Source of the DNA: Treponema sp.
GTDB taxonomy: Bacteria > Spirochaetota > Spirochaetia > Treponematales > Breznakiellaceae
DNA length: 22,313 nt
Direction: 5' to 3'
NCBI GenBank assembly: GCA_031290325.1
Contig: JAITNU010000123.1
Location: forward strand, 1 to 22,313
How positions within the stretch are numbered: position 1 is the stretch's first letter; the number at the start of each line of letters is the position of its first letter. A model generated the notes under the pieces. That model worked only from the letters and a program-made list of their open reading frames with translations. It was not told the origin of the DNA and made no database searches. This document shows, piece by piece, positions 1 through 8,759 of this stretch. Both the position numbers and the translations under genes were made by a program.

Positions 1-100
1 CGGTGGACGTCCCCGGGGTTTCCCTTCCAGAGTTACCTCAAAGCCGTCCTCCACCATGAGCTTATTCACCTTTTCATAGATGGTACTTAGACAGCCCCTG
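1..100 (-). mobile_element. Possible transposase fragment (IS630-like helix-turn-helix region), runs off left edge
   Basis: Reading the minus strand from about 100 down to 1, one frame is open to the window edge and includes the string TIYEKVNKLMVEDGFEV followed by TLEGKPRGRPP. This resembles the helix-turn-helix and linker of IS630-type transposases, where a 'TVY..vk.f.eeGle.tL..KPr.RpP' pattern is usual. No start codon or ribosome site is seen, and the frame extends back into the 3' end of the neighbouring gene, so it looks truncated at its 5' end, as a relic would. The resemblance is recalled from memory over about 30 residues, and the catalytic part lies outside the window. It could also be another DNA-binding protein. 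Confidence 0.35.
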
Positions 101-1618
101 CTATTTCTCGTTGACGGGAACGAATAGGCGCATTATACGGGTAAAATTGTCGAGCTTCTGAATGCTTTCCTCCAGGCGTTGTATGACGGCAAGTTCTGAC
201 TGGGCTTCCAGAGCTTTCCAGTTGACAATCTTGGTGGAGGCTTCCTTTTTGTGATCCTCTACAAGCTCCTGCAAACAGTGACTCACCCCTTCAAGGGAGG
301 GCACGACGGCAACGATTAGGTTCAGGGCATTATCATTAATAGTGTTCAACACGATGTTCGCCTGATTTCTAGAGTCCACGACGGATTTCAGCCGCGCACC
401 GAGTCTGCTGTTCGTTGCGAGGGACTCATCAAAGGCCACGAGGTCTTCGAACGCTTGCAGGGCCGCCTGAAAGGAATCGGAAAAGTTCCGGGATACTGCC
501 ACGGACGACCATTGGCCCTGGATCAAGAAGATGTCCCGCAGAGACTGGATCTCCCCCTTATAGTAATCCAGCATGAAAACATTGACGTAATTCATCTCTT
601 TGGTATAGATAAAGCCGTCTGTCCCCTTTTTGAGGAGCATTTCATGGGCATCCTTGGAGTAATGCTTTAACCGGTTCCGAATATCCGTGACGCCAAACAC
701 CAGCTTGGTTAGGTGTGTGATCTGGTCATTTTCCTGGAACCTGGCGATTTTTTTCAAACCCCCCTGGGCCTGCTCTTTTTGAGATTTAAGATACGCTTCC
801 GCAATGGGTTTATCCGGTCTGCTGACCATGGATTTCCAATGAGGATTCTTATCCACCTGCTGCACGATGAGGGGCAGAATATTGGCGTTTTGTACCCGCC
901 GGAGCTGCACGAGGATGCTGTTCCACTGATTTAGAGGGATCAGCTCCACGCCGCCCCGGTATTCTTTCAGGACGTTCAACACCATCATCCAATCCTGCTC
1001 AGGATCGATAGGCGCGGCGATTTCCAGAAAATCCTTGATATTCTGGATGACATAAGCCGCTTTAACCGGTTCGCAACGGGGGCGGTAATTCATATCTTTG
1101 GGAGAGACATACTTATCGAATTTCTTGACCAGGGAGAAGAAATCAAAAGTAACGAACTGGATAAAGGTCAGGACCAAGCTATAAGTCCGGTCTACCTTCA
1201 TGATCAGCTTCTCATCAAAGGCAGCGCTGAAGGTGGCAAGATCCGCCTCGACACGGCTGACCAGTTCCTTGGGGGGCTGGGTTTTCACCTGCTCCTCAAT
1301 GGCATCCGGGGAAAGCCGCGCTTTGAGTGCCCGGACCGTAGTGTCCATGCAGGCTTCAACCACGATCTCTTTGAGCTGGGTCGATAGGGCAGCGTTTTGC
1401 AGGAGCCGCTGGGCGATGTTCACCCGCTTATAAATATCGAAAAAGAAATCTCCCACCGGGGCATTAAACTCCTCGGAATGGGGCTTATAAAATGTACGGA
1501 ATTTGCTCCGGGTAATCTCTTTCATACCCCCTTGTAATAGTTTTCGCTTCTCCGCACCTGGATCATAGGCCAAATTTTTAAAAAAAATGCTGGCCAGTTT
1601 ATCAAAAAAACCTGACAG
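101..1618 (-). CDS. Spirochaete protein of unknown function (DUF5312-like), probable CTG start
   Basis: A soluble-looking protein of about 505 residues with no signal peptide or membrane segment. It is rich in amphipathic helix and includes the aromatic strings FFFDIYKRV and FIQFVTFDFF. I associate it with a family of unknown function confined to spirochaetes (DUF5312), from memory only; no function should be assumed. The first conventional start in this frame is TTG at 1573, but nothing like a Shine-Dalgarno site precedes it. Reading upstream, the frame stays open (SGFFDKLASIFFKNLAYDP) to a CTG at 1618, which lies 7 bases after a perfect AGGAGG (1626-1631). I therefore place the start at CTG. 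A homopolymer sequencing error is an alternative, because runs of 7 and 8 T lie between the two candidates. It follows the malQ-GH13 operon in the same direction but is separated from it by a hairpin. Confidence 0.7.
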   Translation of the reverse strand: MSGFFDKLASIFFKNLAYDPGAEKRKLLQGGMKEITRSKFRTFYKPHSEEFNAPVGDFFFDIYKRVNIAQRLLQNAALSTQLKEIVVEACMDTTVRALKARLSPDAIEEQVKTQPPKELVSRVEADLATFSAAFDEKLIMKVDRTYSLVLTFIQFVTFDFFSLVKKFDKYVSPKDMNYRPRCEPVKAAYVIQNIKDFLEIAAPIDPEQDWMMVLNVLKEYRGGVELIPLNQWNSILVQLRRVQNANILPLIVQQVDKNPHWKSMVSRPDKPIAEAYLKSQKEQAQGGLKKIARFQENDQITHLTKLVFGVTDIRNRLKHYSKDAHEMLLKKGTDGFIYTKEMNYVNVFMLDYYKGEIQSLRDIFLIQGQWSSVAVSRNFSDSFQAALQAFEDLVAFDESLATNSRLGARLKSVVDSRNQANIVLNTINDNALNLIVAVVPSLEGVSHCLQELVEDHKKEASTKIVNWKALEAQSELAVIQRLEESIQKLDNFTRIMRLFVPVNEK

Positions 1619-1724
1619 ATTTATACCTCCTATCTCATTGTCTCTTTTTACAAAAAAAAGTCAATCCTGGACCAATATGGGTAAGTATTGCAAAACTGGC
1701 CTGAATCCATGACGCGCTTGCAAT

Positions 1725-1747
1725 AAGGCGATGCAGCGCATCGCCGT
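1725..1747 (-). terminator. Hairpin downstream of the GH13 gene, weak terminator candidate
   Basis: GGCGATGC (1727-1734) and GCATCGCC (1738-1745) form a perfect 8-bp GC-rich stem around a 3-base loop, about 30 bases past the GH13 stop codon. On the minus strand only a short TTATT follows, so this is not a textbook intrinsic terminator. It may instead stabilise the 3' end of the malQ-GH13 transcript. Confidence 0.35.
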
Positions 1748-1774
1748 TAGTGCCGTGGCTTTTATTGATCCGTG

Positions 1775-4700
1775 CTAGGTTTTCCGTTTCGTGGTGCTTC
1801 CCTTCTGACCGCCTTTCTTGGGCACCTTGGGGGAACCGGTCTCAGCCAGGGCCTCAATGAGCCGATCCAGCCGATACCCGGAAAGGGCTTCGGCTTTACC
1901 GAATTGTTCGGCCACTGCCGCGATGGTTCCCACCTGTTTAAGCCATGCAACCGGATCAGCGGGCGCTGTTGCTTCCGCGAAGGCCGTATCGCTTTCCATG
2001 ATCAGGAACAGGGGTACATAGAAGAGGGCCTCCTCAAAGGATTCCTTCCTGAACCAGGTGATATCCTCAAAGATGTTCACCCCCAGGATAGTACGGAAGT
2101 CCTCGGCAGTGTAGTTTTCCAGGATCAGGCTTTCCGGGTAGAGCGCTGCTCCATCCGCCGGACTGGTCCGGGAAAGGACCGCCTTCATAAGCTCCGTAAT
2201 CCGGTACGCCTCATCACCGGGGATTCCCAGGGCGCCGTAGGCTTCCCGCAGTTTCCGGTCCAGGTGCCAGTGATCAACCAGGGCCTTGGCGTCAACACCC
2301 CGTGCCCCGGCGCCGATAATGGGCCTGAGCAGGGCCAATACCCGGTAGCCCAGGGCAAAGGCGGCAATAGTGGGCTTGGCAATAAGGTGCTTTCCCAGAT
2401 TCCGCAGGAACCGGATTGCCGGTTCATCCCCCTTCTGGGGAGGAGTGGCCCCTAATTCCGCCAGGATCCGCAAACGGTTAAAGAAAGGCTTCAGTTCATG
2501 CCTGACCTCCTCACCTTTAATCCGCAGGTGCTCCCCCTCGGTATTGAAGGGATCATACTGGCCCCCTGTTATATAGTCCTGGGCAATGGCAATGAAGGCC
2601 GAGGCAGACTCCCTGAGTGCTGAGGCGAACTGAGGCTCTTGCAAGGGGTCCCCAAGCAGCTGGGTAACCCGCTCCGCTACTTCGATATCCGTACTTTTGA
2701 CCTCACCGGCAAAGATACGGTACAGTTTATCCATGCGTTCCGGCTTGAAGAGTTCCATGAAGGGATTGTAGAGTTCTTTCAGGAGCAGGTCTTGCAGACT
2801 CGCCGCAGGATCCGGTACCCCTTTGCCGTTCAGTTCCGCACAGAGCCGCGCCCAGCGGCCCTGGGTATCCTCCACATCGTGGATATCCAGGAAGACCTGG
2901 GCCTCATAGCCGTTTAGCAAAACGAAGAAACCCCGGTCAGCGAGTTCCTTGGCAGGCCGGAGGTACCAGAGCTGGGAACGCTGTTCCCGGAACAGGGTGT
3001 AATAGTGGTCGTCATGGTGCAGCGACAGGGCCTGAATAAGACTATCCTGACGGAAGCCCCCATCCTTCTGGGGAATGTTCACCGCACCGTGATGTATCCA
3101 CCCTGAGGCCTGGGGGTAGGCGTTGTTGTAGAACACCAAGGCCCGATCATCCCCCATGCGGTTGGAATAGGCAAAGACATTTTCGTTGACCGATCCGCCG
3201 GAGCTGTACAAATCGTAGAGGCAGAAATCGGCGCTCCCGGAAAACACCTGCCGCCGCTTCATCAGGGGGAAGATCTCCCGCTCATGCCGGTCAACCAGGT
3301 ATTGGTCCGGCTGCTCATCCTTGTAAGAGCGGCGGTATTCCATGCCGTACTTCTCCTCGAATCCCTCAATCTGGCCATGGCCGAACATAGGAAGTCCGGG
3401 CATGGTTACCAGGAGGGTACAGATGCCGAAGTACTTCTCCCCTTTGCCGAACTGGGCCACTGCGGTTTCCTCATCGGGGTTGTTCATGAAGTTGACGAAG
3501 CGTTTGAGGACTTCCGGGTCGAATTCCAGGGTGTTCTTGATGGTGGCCCGGTACTTGGCGTTTTCTTCGTTCTTGAGCATATTCATAAAGGCCGAATTGT
3601 ACACCCGGTGCATCCCCAGGGTGCGGACAAAGTACCCTTCCATCATCCAGAAGGCTTCCGCCAGGAGCAGGGTATGGGGGGCTTCTGCCGCGCAACGGTC
3701 CACCACCTCCCGCCAGAACTCGTTGGGGATCCGGCGGTTGAATTCATCGGCTGAAATGGCGTATTCAGAACGGCTGGCAATGTCCCCGCCGTGTCCTGGT
3801 TCGGGGTACCAGAGCCGCTGGATATGCCGCTTGGCCAGGGTCATGGCCGCGTCGAAACGGACTATGGAGAACTGCTTGCACACCCCCACGATGGTGCGGA
3901 TCACCGCCTCCCGCGCATCGGGATTGAGGAAGTCTATCTGGGCGGTATCGTTCCAGGGCATGGAAGTGCCGTCGTTGCCGTGGTAGATGTACCGCACATC
4001 CCCGGTATGATGATCGATCCGTTTAAAGACCACTGCCGCGTCGGTCCGGGTGTAGTAATGATCTTCTATCTGAACGGTGATCCCCTCCCGGCTGGAAAGA
4101 TCCCCACTGTTGAAGGTGTAGGTGGGAAAGGGGGGCCATTGCAGTTGGAGGAACCGGTCCGGGTGTTCCATGACCCACCGGGAGTCGATCCCCGTGTGGT
4201 TGGGGACCATGTCCGAACCGAGGCGTATGCCCCGTTTAAAACAGCGATCCCGCAGATTCGCGAGGCTGCCCCAGCCTCCCAGTTCCCCGGCAATATCGTA
4301 GTCGTGGAGGCTGTAGGCGCTGGCCGCTGCTTCGGGGTTGCCGGTCCACTGCTTGATGGTCTTGGAGGCAGTGCTCCGCTCCCAGAGACCAATGAGCCAC
4401 AGGCCGGTAAAGCCCCGCTGCGCCAGCTCGTCCAGTTCCGTATCGGGGATCTGGTCGAGCCGCTCAATGGGCCTGCCGTATTTTTGGGAAAGCTGATAGA
4501 GCCACACCAGGGTACTTTTGGCTATGAGCACGGTCCGGGACATCCAGTCCTGGTCCGGGCTGAACCGCTCGTACTCATCCAGGCCATCGTAGGTGATCAC
4601 CTGGGTCGGGCCGGGGCCGAAGAAGACGGGCTTTTCTTCTTCTTTGATAACATCCAGGCTTATAAGGAGCCGGGCCACGAACTTGCCGAGGAGCAGGCCC

Positions 4701-5467
4701 CAGCGTTTCCGCATGTACTCAAGCTGGCCGCTTAAGGAACCCGGGGAAGCCAGGGCCGGGCTGCGGAGCAGGTCCCAGAGGTTCATGCCCTCAGAACCAA
4801 AGGAGGGAAGTGCTGCGAAATGGTTCCTGAGTTCGGCAATTGCGTCGTTATAAACCGTCTTTTCCTCCAGGTCCTTATCGTCAAAGAGAAACAAGAAGGG
4901 GTTAAACGCGGGATTGAGGTTCGCCAGGGACAGGAGCATCAGCTCTTCCAGGGCAAGGGACCGGCAGCTTTCCCCGGCTTCAGAACTTTTAAGGTAGGTC
5001 TCCACGGTCATGTTCCTGGTGTATACCTGCTGAGGGGGGAATTTGGTACAGAAAGTCGTTAAAAGCGCGTCGATCCGGTCCTTGCCAAGGCGTGTTTCCA
5101 GCCTTAACAGGGCAGTTTCAAAGACGTCGGGCTGGACCCGTTCACGGTACAGGGCAACCATGTAGTGGAGAATCTCATCAATAAGCCCCATGGCGTTGAG
5201 CTGCCCTGCCCTGATAAAGCGTCCCGGAGGCGCCTTGGCGTTGAGCTTCGCGGTGAAGTCCCGGACTTGCCGAAAATTCACCAGGATCACATTGCCCCGA
5301 AGGGAAAACAGGGCATGGTCCAGCCCGTATTCCTCCCGGACCGGACGGCAGACGTGGAATTCCATGACCGTCCGCCGATTCGCGGCCACAGGCCCCTGAG
5401 GGGCCTGTGGTTCCGGTCCGGTTCCAAGGTCCTCAAACCTGGAGAGTTTGATTACCAATTGCTTCAT
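1775..5467 (-). CDS. Large alpha-amylase-family (GH13) glycoside hydrolase or transglycosylase
   Basis: A 1230-residue cytoplasmic protein (no signal peptide) with a GH13 catalytic core at about residues 345-830. All four conserved regions are visible: DMVPNHTG (419-426), VRFDAA with nucleophile D539, LLAEAFW with acid/base E604, and NNPDE with the third carboxylate D665. The core is therefore probably active on alpha-1,4-glucans. It is far longer than a usual amylase (450-700 residues). About 345 residues precede the barrel, and a mostly helical region of about 400 residues follows it (roughly 830-1205), neither recognised. The last 20 or so residues are Lys-rich (KVPKKGG, TTKRKT). The ATG overlaps the malQ stop by one base (TAATG) with AAGGA upstream, so the two genes are translationally coupled. 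A role in cytoplasmic glycogen or maltodextrin metabolism is inferred; substrate and product are not determinable from sequence. Confidence 0.88.
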   Translation of the reverse strand: MKQLVIKLSRFEDLGTGPEPQAPQGPVAANRRTVMEFHVCRPVREEYGLDHALFSLRGNVILVNFRQVRDFTAKLNAKAPPGRFIRAGQLNAMGLIDEILHYMVALYRERVQPDVFETALLRLETRLGKDRIDALLTTFCTKFPPQQVYTRNMTVETYLKSSEAGESCRSLALEELMLLSLANLNPAFNPFLFLFDDKDLEEKTVYNDAIAELRNHFAALPSFGSEGMNLWDLLRSPALASPGSLSGQLEYMRKRWGLLLGKFVARLLISLDVIKEEEKPVFFGPGPTQVITYDGLDEYERFSPDQDWMSRTVLIAKSTLVWLYQLSQKYGRPIERLDQIPDTELDELAQRGFTGLWLIGLWERSTASKTIKQWTGNPEAAASAYSLHDYDIAGELGGWGSLANLRDRCFKRGIRLGSDMVPNHTGIDSRWVMEHPDRFLQLQWPPFPTYTFNSGDLSSREGITVQIEDHYYTRTDAAVVFKRIDHHTGDVRYIYHGNDGTSMPWNDTAQIDFLNPDAREAVIRTIVGVCKQFSIVRFDAAMTLAKRHIQRLWYPEPGHGGDIASRSEYAISADEFNRRIPNEFWREVVDRCAAEAPHTLLLAEAFWMMEGYFVRTLGMHRVYNSAFMNMLKNEENAKYRATIKNTLEFDPEVLKRFVNFMNNPDEETAVAQFGKGEKYFGICTLLVTMPGLPMFGHGQIEGFEEKYGMEYRRSYKDEQPDQYLVDRHEREIFPLMKRRQVFSGSADFCLYDLYSSGGSVNENVFAYSNRMGDDRALVFYNNAYPQASGWIHHGAVNIPQKDGGFRQDSLIQALSLHHDDHYYTLFREQRSQLWYLRPAKELADRGFFVLLNGYEAQVFLDIHDVEDTQGRWARLCAELNGKGVPDPAASLQDLLLKELYNPFMELFKPERMDKLYRIFAGEVKSTDIEVAERVTQLLGDPLQEPQFASALRESASAFIAIAQDYITGGQYDPFNTEGEHLRIKGEEVRHELKPFFNRLRILAELGATPPQKGDEPAIRFLRNLGKHLIAKPTIAAFALGYRVLALLRPIIGAGARGVDAKALVDHWHLDRKLREAYGALGIPGDEAYRITELMKAVLSRTSPADGAALYPESLILENYTAEDFRTILGVNIFEDITWFRKESFEEALFYVPLFLIMESDTAFAEATAPADPVAWLKQVGTIAAVAEQFGKAEALSGYRLDRLIEALAETGSPKVPKKGGQKGSTTKRKT

Positions 5468-7521
5468 TATTTTTTTCCTTTTTTGTTTTTGCTCGTACCA
5501 TCTGTCTTTACTGCTGTTTTTTTTGCTGAAGCCCCGGCATCCGGCGTACTCCCCGCCAGTTCCTTCACGGCCCTGACAAACTCTTCATCCCGGGCAAGAT
5601 CCGCGATAGCCCCGGGAAGCCGGTAGGTCCAGTTAAAGTCATTGGCAGTTCCGGGCACATTGATCCGTTCTGCCGCAGGGTCCGGAACATACCATTTGGG
5701 GGAAAGATGGAGGAGGTCCTGGATTTGAAACACCCGGTACCGGGAAGGAGCAGCGGCGATCTTCTGGAGGATGAGCTTGGCCGTTCCGGGGTTATACACC
5801 CGGGGCAGGGAGGGGACGCCGATGAAGCCGCTGAAAACCGACTGCTCCGCCTCCCGGTCCCACCATTCCCGCAGGGTGGAACTGTCATGGACCGCCGGGG
5901 TGCAGACGCTCAGTTCGGGATACGCATCAAAGGGGATATAGGGCTGCCCTTCTTTATCCCAGGCCCGGAACCACCGCACCACCCGGAGACCCAGGATTTT
6001 AAGGCTCGTAAGTACCCGGGGCACACAGTCAGGCACCGCCCCCAGGTCTTCGGCGCAGGGAATCATGGATGAAGAAGCGGTCAACACCTTGAGCAGTTTC
6101 TTGCCTTCGGCTTCCCATTTCTTCTCAGAATCCTGCCGGTGTTTTTCCAAAAGCCCTTCCAGGGCATTCCGTTCCTCTTCAGCAAGGGATGTATAGGCAC
6201 GGGAATTCCGGTAATACCACACCGGGGAATATTTGCCCTTTTCGTATTCCAGAAAGAGCCGGTTTCCCCAGACCGCCTGGAGATAGGCAATGGCCGCAGG
6301 ATGCAACCCCAGCGCTTCAATATCCTTTTCACTCTGTATAGTATCCTTGAAGAGCCAGAGTTCCTCATGGCCGATACGGTCCAGGGCCTTGGTAAAGACC
6401 TGCTCCACCTCTGCGGCAACAGCCCCGGCATCCAGACCGTTCCGCAGACTGTCCCACACTTCCCCGGTGGGAACATGGGGCCGGGAAATCCAGCGGACCC
6501 GGCCCTCATCAAAGCCCAGGTCCTTCAAATCCTTTGGCGTAACCGGAAGATAGGGGTCATACCGGCCCAGGATTGCGGAAGCATCCTCCCGCCGGGAAGC
6601 CCAGATTCGGAAAAACCCCAGCACGTGATCGATACGGTAGGCCCCGTAATACCGTTCCGCCGCCTTAAGCCTGTTTTTCCACCAGCCATACTCATCCTGG
6701 GCCTGGACCTGCCAGTTATAGGTAGGGAAACCCCAGTTCTGTCCTGCGGGACTGTACATGTCCGGGGGCGCCCCAGCGGAAAGCCCCAGGTTGAAATACT
6801 CAGGATGTGCCCAGACATCGCAGGAATCCTCGTTCATCAGGATGGGAAGGTCCCCCTCAAGGAGTATCCCCATATCCTCAAGGGTCGAAGCGGCCTTGTG
6901 AAACTGGGTATCCAGGGCTTCCTGCACCCACACCCAGAAGAGATGTTCACTTTGGAGGGATACCTCGTTCCACAGGGTCTCAATATCCGCCGTGCTTACC
7001 CTACGGTGACTCGTCCAGTCCTTCCAGCTCTGCTCCCCGTTGGCCTCCTTGAGCCGGCGGTACACTGCGTATTCCTTAACCCAAGGGTTCTTGCCGATCC
7101 ACTCGGCTAAAGAACCGCCCTTCGCCTTGTCCGCAATGTTTTTTTCGTTGGAGGCGTACATTTCCCGGAGCAGGTCCATCTTCGCCCTGAGCAGCGCCTG
7201 ATAGGGGAAACGGACCTCATTCCCGAACTTTTTACCAAGGTCCGCGATTTTTTCCGCAAAGGAGGCCGCCTCATCCAGATCTCCTAACCTGAGATACAGG
7301 GGGTGCAGGGCAAAAGCCGTCAGAGCACTGTAGGGTGAACTTTCGTACCCCGTATCATTGACTGGTAACAACTGAATAAGACTGATGCCCAGTTTCTTGC
7401 ACAGCCCGGCAAAAACGGTCAAATCAGGAAATTCCCCGACCCCTATGCTTTTTTCTCCCCGCAACGCCCCAACTGGAACAGCCACCCCGATTCTACGCTC
7501 TTTTGGTTGAGCAACACTCAT
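5467..7521 (-). CDS. malQ: 4-alpha-glucanotransferase (amylomaltase, GH77)
   Basis: A 684-residue GH77 enzyme that transfers alpha-1,4-glucan segments between maltodextrins in the cytoplasm. Family signatures are present in order: GVGEF near 27-31, LLPVNDTG (51-58), SSPYSALTAFALHP (61-74), YRIDH with nucleophile D298, AEDLG with acid/base E491, and VHDSS with D546 as the third catalytic carboxylate (usually HDT; here Ser replaces Thr). Its length lies at the upper end of the family's range, partly because of a Lys/Ala/Thr-rich tail (about 660-684), which the partner GH13 protein also has. The ATG at 7521 follows GAGGAGG at 6-base spacing. It is the first gene of a two-gene operon with the GH13 gene, overlapping it by one base. 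A TATACT hexamer at 7603-7608 could be its -10 box, but no convincing -35 is seen. Confidence 0.95.
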   Translation of the reverse strand: MSVAQPKERRIGVAVPVGALRGEKSIGVGEFPDLTVFAGLCKKLGISLIQLLPVNDTGYESSPYSALTAFALHPLYLRLGDLDEAASFAEKIADLGKKFGNEVRFPYQALLRAKMDLLREMYASNEKNIADKAKGGSLAEWIGKNPWVKEYAVYRRLKEANGEQSWKDWTSHRRVSTADIETLWNEVSLQSEHLFWVWVQEALDTQFHKAASTLEDMGILLEGDLPILMNEDSCDVWAHPEYFNLGLSAGAPPDMYSPAGQNWGFPTYNWQVQAQDEYGWWKNRLKAAERYYGAYRIDHVLGFFRIWASRREDASAILGRYDPYLPVTPKDLKDLGFDEGRVRWISRPHVPTGEVWDSLRNGLDAGAVAAEVEQVFTKALDRIGHEELWLFKDTIQSEKDIEALGLHPAAIAYLQAVWGNRLFLEYEKGKYSPVWYYRNSRAYTSLAEEERNALEGLLEKHRQDSEKKWEAEGKKLLKVLTASSSMIPCAEDLGAVPDCVPRVLTSLKILGLRVVRWFRAWDKEGQPYIPFDAYPELSVCTPAVHDSSTLREWWDREAEQSVFSGFIGVPSLPRVYNPGTAKLILQKIAAAPSRYRVFQIQDLLHLSPKWYVPDPAAERINVPGTANDFNWTYRLPGAIADLARDEEFVRAVKELAGSTPDAGASAKKTAVKTDGTSKNKKGKK

Positions 7522-7635
7522 CTTAGTCCTCCTCTATGTGACCTCGCGAACGCCTGTCTTAAAAAACCACAAACTTACCAAAGTCATACAACAGATTTTG
7601 TAAGTATACTATTCAAAACAAGAGGTGTACATGGG

Positions 7636-7681
7636 AAGAAAAGGACGCGGATTTTCACGGATTGGAAATCAGCGTTAATCC
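7636..7681. repeat. Dispersed-repeat-like element with GCGGATT/CACGGATT words
   Basis: The stretch between corA and malQ contains the words GGACGCGGATTTTCACGG and GGATTGGAAATC followed by AGCGTTAATCC. GGATT/AATCC words recur four times in about 40 bases, in both orientations. Short intergenic elements made of CACGGATT/GCGGATT words occur in many copies in various environmental bacterial genomes, and this looks like one. Copy number cannot be judged from a single window. Confidence 0.35.
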
Positions 7682-7688
7682 ACCCCAT

Positions 7689-8627
7689 TCACATTCTTTT
7701 CCGCCGGTTGCCTGTATTGAGCAGGATGGCCCCCAGGATCGAGGCCAAAAGACTCACCACCAGGATGCCCCACACTGCGGAGCGGGAATCCTGGAAGGGG
7801 ATATTCACATTCATGCCGAAAAAGCTGTAGATCAGCGTGGGGATCATCATCACGATGGAGACCACGGTCAGCCGGTTCATGACGATGTTCAGGTTATTGG
7901 AAATGACGCTGGCAAAAGCATCCATGGTTCCGGTGAGGATCGATGAATAGATATTGGCCATTTCAATGGCCTGTTTGTTTTCGGTAACCACATCTTCCAA
8001 GAGGTCCTTCTCATCCTCCTTAAAATGGATGAGCGGGGATTTCTGGAGTTTCTCCAGCAGCAGTTCGTTGGTGGTGATGCTGGTGGTAAAGTAGACCAGG
8101 GACTTCTGGATGGACAGCAACTGGATGAGTTCGTTGTTCTTGATGGACCGTTGAAGCTCATCTTTGATGGCATTGGTCCGCTTGTTGAGTTCCTTGAGGG
8201 ACTTGAGGAAGGTAAAGGCCGCCCTCCCCATGAGGTTCAGCACAAAGGAACTTTTGTTACGGATGCTGAACCCCCGGATACGGTTCCGGGAGAAGTCCTC
8301 CAGGGCCTCGCTGGAACGCTGGCAGATGGTTACGATCTTATCGTTGAAGAGCAGTATCCCCAGAGGCACGGTAAAGAAGGAGACCTCACTGGTTTCATCA
8401 TACACCGGCAGGCGCACGATGAGGGCGGTATATTCGACTTCTTTTTCGATGCGGGCCTGTTCATCGGCGTCCATAATATCCGTGAGCAATTCCCCGTGGA
8501 TGCCGAATTCATGTTCCATCCGGTCAAGGTCCTGTTTGTCTACATTGCGGGCGTCAATCCAACAGCCCTTGCTTACCCTATGGGTCTCGATAAGCCCCTG
8601 TTCTTCCTGGGTACGAATAATAATCAT
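7689..8627 (-). CDS. corA: CorA-family magnesium/divalent-cation channel
   Basis: A 312-residue inner-membrane protein with the CorA layout: an N-terminal cytoplasmic alpha/beta domain (1-150), a long helix (about 150-250) that forms the stalk, and two C-terminal membrane helices (about 253-270 and 285-304). The signature GMN ion-selectivity motif (271-273) sits directly after the first helix, followed by VNIPF in place of the commoner MPE loop. A basic tail (NRRKRM) ends the protein in the cytoplasm. It mediates passive Mg2+ (also Co2+/Ni2+) uptake as a pentamer. The ATG at 8627 follows AGGAG at 6-base spacing. It is divergent from the gene to its right and 167 bases upstream of malQ. No Mg2+ riboswitch was recognised upstream. 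The loop variant raises the possibility of a CorA paralogue with a different metal preference. Confidence 0.93.
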   Translation of the reverse strand: MIIIRTQEEQGLIETHRVSKGCWIDARNVDKQDLDRMEHEFGIHGELLTDIMDADEQARIEKEVEYTALIVRLPVYDETSEVSFFTVPLGILLFNDKIVTICQRSSEALEDFSRNRIRGFSIRNKSSFVLNLMGRAAFTFLKSLKELNKRTNAIKDELQRSIKNNELIQLLSIQKSLVYFTTSITTNELLLEKLQKSPLIHFKEDEKDLLEDVVTENKQAIEMANIYSSILTGTMDAFASVISNNLNIVMNRLTVVSIVMMIPTLIYSFFGMNVNIPFQDSRSAVWGILVVSLLASILGAILLNTGNRRKRM

Positions 8628-8759
8628 GGTTTCTCCTATAATGTTTGCAGGCTTCCATGCACAGTTTCTAAGAAAAATAGAAGAAACCGGAACGTCCTCT
8701 TGAAGGGTAATTCCTTATGAGGCCATTACCAAGAACCGGCCTTTTACAGGAAGCGCTAC

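Noticed and set aside
1637..1664. Promoter reading TTGACT-16-GACAAT for the unknown 505-residue gene
   Set aside because: Transcription would begin near 1630, inside the AGGAGG ribosome site, which would leave no usable leader.
3791..4735. Long plus-strand ORF (314 codons) inside the GH13 gene
   Set aside because: It lies opposite the conserved GH13 catalytic motifs, has no ribosome site or recognisable family, and has the composition of an antisense frame of a GC-rich gene.
6139..7110. Long plus-strand ORF (323 codons) opposite malQ
   Set aside because: Antisense shadow of GH77 motifs; no start signal and no recognisable protein features.
8025..8720. Plus-strand ORF (231 codons) opposite corA
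   Set aside because: The minus strand encodes a clear CorA with GMN motif and a good ribosome site; this frame is its shadow.
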